This document shows, one piece after another, positions 61,981 to 64,000 of a stretch of DNA of 64,000 nucleotides; position 1 is the stretch's first letter, and every line of letters starts with the position of its first letter. The DNA comes from Pseudomonas ovata (GTDB lineage Bacteria > Pseudomonadota > Gammaproteobacteria > Pseudomonadales > Pseudomonadaceae). Made by a program: the position numbers and the translations under genes. Location: NCBI RefSeq assembly GCF_003131185.1, contig NZ_QFFU01000020.1, forward strand, positions 1 to 64,000. Direction: 5' to 3'. The notes under the pieces were generated by a model that did no database searches, was not told the DNA's origin, and was given only the letters and a program-made list of their open reading frames with translations.

Positions 61981-62910
61981 TTAGAGCTTGCCCAGACGAC
62001 TGGCAAGGTGCTGTCTGAACAGGTCATGCCCACTGACCACGACGATGCCCGCCATGACCAGCAGCGCCCCGGTCACGAAGGCCGGTTCCAGGGTTTCATC
62101 CAGTAGCCAGACGCCGAAAATCACACCGAACAACGGAGTCAGGAACGACAGCACGCCCAGGCGCGAAGCCAGGTAATGGCGCAACAGCCAGAACCACGCC
62201 AGGTAACTCATGAAGGCAATCAGCAGGGTCTGGAAAGCCAGGCTCAGCACCGTGGTGCGCGACAGCTGGAAGTCTGTCTGGCCACTGGCCCAGGCGACGA
62301 TCAGCAACAGGCCGAACGCACCCAGCAGTTGATACAGCAGGGTCTGGCTGGCCGGGGCCGCTGCCAGCCGGGTGGCGCGCACGGTCACGGTGGTCGCCGC
62401 CCAGGCAATGGCGCCCAACAGGCCGAACGCATCGCCCAGGCGTTGATCGGCGCTGGCCGGCGCATTGCCGGCCGGGCCGTAGAACGCCACCACCACACCG
62501 ACGAAGGCGGTCAGGATTCCGCCCCATTGCAACAGGCTCAAACGCTCACCCGGTACGCACAGGTGCAGGCCGATGGCGGTGAAGATTGGCGCACAATAAA
62601 GAAAGATCACCATCCGTGAAGCACTGGTGTAGCGCAGCCCCTCGCCCACGAACAGAAACTCCACGGCAAACAGCAAGCCGACCACGACGCCCGGCCCCAG
62701 CGTGGCACGATCAAAACCGCGTGCTTCGCCGCGCCAGAGGATCAAGCCCCAGACCAGGATCGCCGCCAGTCCCGAGCGGATCGACAACTGCAACAGCGGT
62801 GCCATGTCGGGCGCTGCCACCTTGATCGCCACTTGCTGCAGGCCCCACAAGGCGCACAGACCGCACATCAGCGCGGCGGCGCGGGCATCGACAGGTTGGC
62901 GTGTGTTCAT
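61981..62910 (-). CDS. EamA/DMT-family transporter
   Basis: A 309-residue inner-membrane carrier of the drug/metabolite superfamily: ten hydrophobic helices in two EamA repeats (ALMCGLCALWGLQQVAIKVA near the start; FGLLGAIAWAATTVTVRA near 165). YTSASRMVIFLYCAPIFTAIG and SFLTPLFGVIFGVWLLDE are the family's conserved blocks. Divergent from an AraC regulator 122 bases away, which probably controls it. Exported compound unknown. Confidence 0.86.
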   Translation of the reverse strand: MNTRQPVDARAAALMCGLCALWGLQQVAIKVAAPDMAPLLQLSIRSGLAAILVWGLILWRGEARGFDRATLGPGVVVGLLFAVEFLFVGEGLRYTSASRMVIFLYCAPIFTAIGLHLCVPGERLSLLQWGGILTAFVGVVVAFYGPAGNAPASADQRLGDAFGLLGAIAWAATTVTVRATRLAAAPASQTLLYQLLGAFGLLLIVAWASGQTDFQLSRTTVLSLAFQTLLIAFMSYLAWFWLLRHYLASRLGVLSFLTPLFGVIFGVWLLDETLEPAFVTGALLVMAGIVVVSGHDLFRQHLASRLGKL

Positions 62911-63032
62911 GATCGGTACTCGGACGAAAAGTCCCCAAAGTGTGGACGCGACCGATCAGCCACATATAGCGCCAAACCGACAACCCATAGCGCATAATCG
63001 CCACTCGCCCACCCCCTGCGGGAAACCTGCCC

Positions 63033-63848
63033 ATGACCCAGAGCGCCCGACACCTGCACTTGCCCCCCTTTACCGACGCCATTCCTGCGCCGATCTACTT
63101 TCGCAGTGCCTGGGTCCCGGCCTCGAGCACCTATCCGGTGCACAGCCATCCCTGGGGCGAGTTCGTCTATTCATACAGTGGCGTGATGGACATCAAGATG
63201 CGCGACCAGCATTTTCTGGCGCCGCCGCACTATGGCGTGTGGCTGCCGCCCGAGGCCGAACACGTGGGGCGCAATCGCTACGAAGCGTGCCACTGCTCGC
63301 TGTATATCGCCCGCTCATTGTGCACCGACCTGCCGCAACAGGCCTGCGCGTTGACCATCACCCCGTTGATCCGCGCCCTGCTCGACGACCTGCACGCAGC
63401 GCCCCCCGGCCTGCCGCAAAGCCCCGAGGAACAACGGCTGCTGCAGGTGCTGCTCGACAAGCTCAGGCAGACCTCACGGGCCGGCAGCTACCTGCCGGGC
63501 TCCGATGACCCGATTCTGGCGCCCGTCTTGCAGTGGCTTGAGCGCAACCCTGGCGAAACCCCCTCGTTGCAGGCGCTGGCGACAATGGCCAACACCACCG
63601 AACGCACCTTGCTGCGTCGTTGCCAGCGCGACCTGGGCATGTCGCTGGCGCAATGGAAGCAGCGGCTGACCGTGGTGCGCGCCCTGGAACGCCTGGAAAC
63701 GCCGATGACTGTCGAAGCCATCGCCCTGGATATGGGCTATAGCAGCTCATCGGCGTTCATCGGCATGTTTCGCAAGCTGATGGGCGTGACCCCGGATGAA
63801 TTTCGCAAGGCCAGGCCCCATGCCGGTGCGCAGGACGGACAGGCATGA
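63033..63848 (+). CDS. AraC-family transcriptional regulator
   Basis: A 271-residue regulator: an N-terminal cupin sensor (PVHSHPWGEFVYSYSGVMDI; LPPEAEHVGRNRYEACHCSL) and a C-terminal AraC DNA-binding domain with PSLQALATMANTTERTLLRR and VEAIALDMGYSSSSAFIGMF, typical of the subfamily that controls neighbouring efflux pumps. Divergent from the EamA carrier, sharing a 122-base upstream region, so mutual regulation is likely (inference). Inducer unknown. Confidence 0.86.
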   Translation: MTQSARHLHLPPFTDAIPAPIYFRSAWVPASSTYPVHSHPWGEFVYSYSGVMDIKMRDQHFLAPPHYGVWLPPEAEHVGRNRYEACHCSLYIARSLCTDLPQQACALTITPLIRALLDDLHAAPPGLPQSPEEQRLLQVLLDKLRQTSRAGSYLPGSDDPILAPVLQWLERNPGETPSLQALATMANTTERTLLRRCQRDLGMSLAQWKQRLTVVRALERLETPMTVEAIALDMGYSSSSAFIGMFRKLMGVTPDEFRKARPHAGAQDGQA

Positions 63849-64000
63849 TCGGTTCTTTTAACGCCCGGTAATGCGCATTAGCCAGCTACGCTCATGACTG
63901 GAGTGGCCGGCAGCCCCAACAAACGCTAGCACTTGGCCATATCTCAAGGCATGCTAGCCGCCCTTTGGGCGTCCGGCTTATAGTGCACCGCGCATTCGCT
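63849..64000. other. Window end, no complete gene
   Basis: 152 bases after the AraC gene. There is a GCATGCTAGCCGCCC-TTTG-GGCG stretch at about 63950-63972 with partial inverted symmetry, and then CTTATAGTGC, a possible -10 region of a gene beyond the window. Nothing firmer can be said. Confidence 0.3.

Overview
The window is a stretch of Pseudomonas core chromosome, most likely from the P. putida/fluorescens side of the genus. The evidence is high-GC coding sequence, the order pilA / pilBCD-coaE-yacG ... ndh ... clpB-pgeF-rluD / bamD ... pilSR ... thiO-minor pilins-ispH-fkpB-lspA-ileS-ribF-murJ / rpsT ... proB-obg-rpmA-rplU / ispB ... fklB ... gdhA, and many intergenic REP-type repeats. From memory the same order occurs in P. 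aeruginosa PAO1 (about PA4525 to PA4588). No prophage, integrase, insertion sequence with a transposase, CRISPR array or plasmid-type gene was seen.

Layout. 287-4922: acetyl-CoA synthetase, an MpaB-type protein, an AraC regulator and a LysE exporter. 5245-7475 (minus): GABA-type permease and a small cupin. 7642-12892: major pilin pilA (minus, behind a clear sigma-54 promoter) divergent from pilB-pilC-pilD-coaE-yacG. 13323-16602: a small exported protein, DUF1780-MOSC pair and NADH dehydrogenase ndh. 16782-17224: four tRNA genes (Pro, Lys, Pro, Asn; minus). 17496-21870 (minus): clpB behind a sigma-32 promoter, pgeF, rluD. 22020-26606: bamD, a small membrane/zinc-ribbon protein, and the pilus regulators pilS-pilR. 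26898-34512: thiO, pilE, pilY1, pilX, pilW, pilV and a fimU-like pseudopilin (minus), with a second FimT-like pseudopilin divergent. 34528-42135 (minus): ispH, fkpB, lspA, ileS, ribF, murJ. 42372-49311: rpsT, a diguanylate cyclase, creA, proB, obg-rpmA-rplU and ispB. 49759-54591: an iron-regulated small protein, fklB, yqhA-like protein, a small unknown and a Lon-like protease. 54858-63848: an envelope trio (DUF3015, DUF4105, lipoprotein), a short-armed GreA/GreB homologue, gdhA, ettA, an EamA exporter and an AraC regulator.

How the parts work together. The largest functional theme is type IV pili: PilB (assembly ATPase), PilC (platform), PilD (prepilin peptidase), PilA and the minor-pilin/PilY1 operon, with PilS-PilR likely acting on the sigma-54 promoter of pilA. 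The other theme is housekeeping: translation (ileS, rpsT, rplU, rpmA, ettA, tRNAs), envelope biogenesis (bamD, lspA, murJ, ispB, ispH), chaperones (clpB, fkpB, fklB) and nitrogen/carbon metabolism (gdhA, proB, acs).

The least explained material is between the genes. Ten copies of a composite palindromic repeat (two REP-like ends around a conserved spacer) punctuate the window; one supplies the stop codon of murJ. Two further REP families and a 130-bp MITE-like palindrome, the latter inside the upstream region of the minor-pilin operon, are also present. I did not find a convincing new multi-gene system; the repeats, a Lon-like protease with an altered P-loop and the short GreA-like factor are the items I would look at first.
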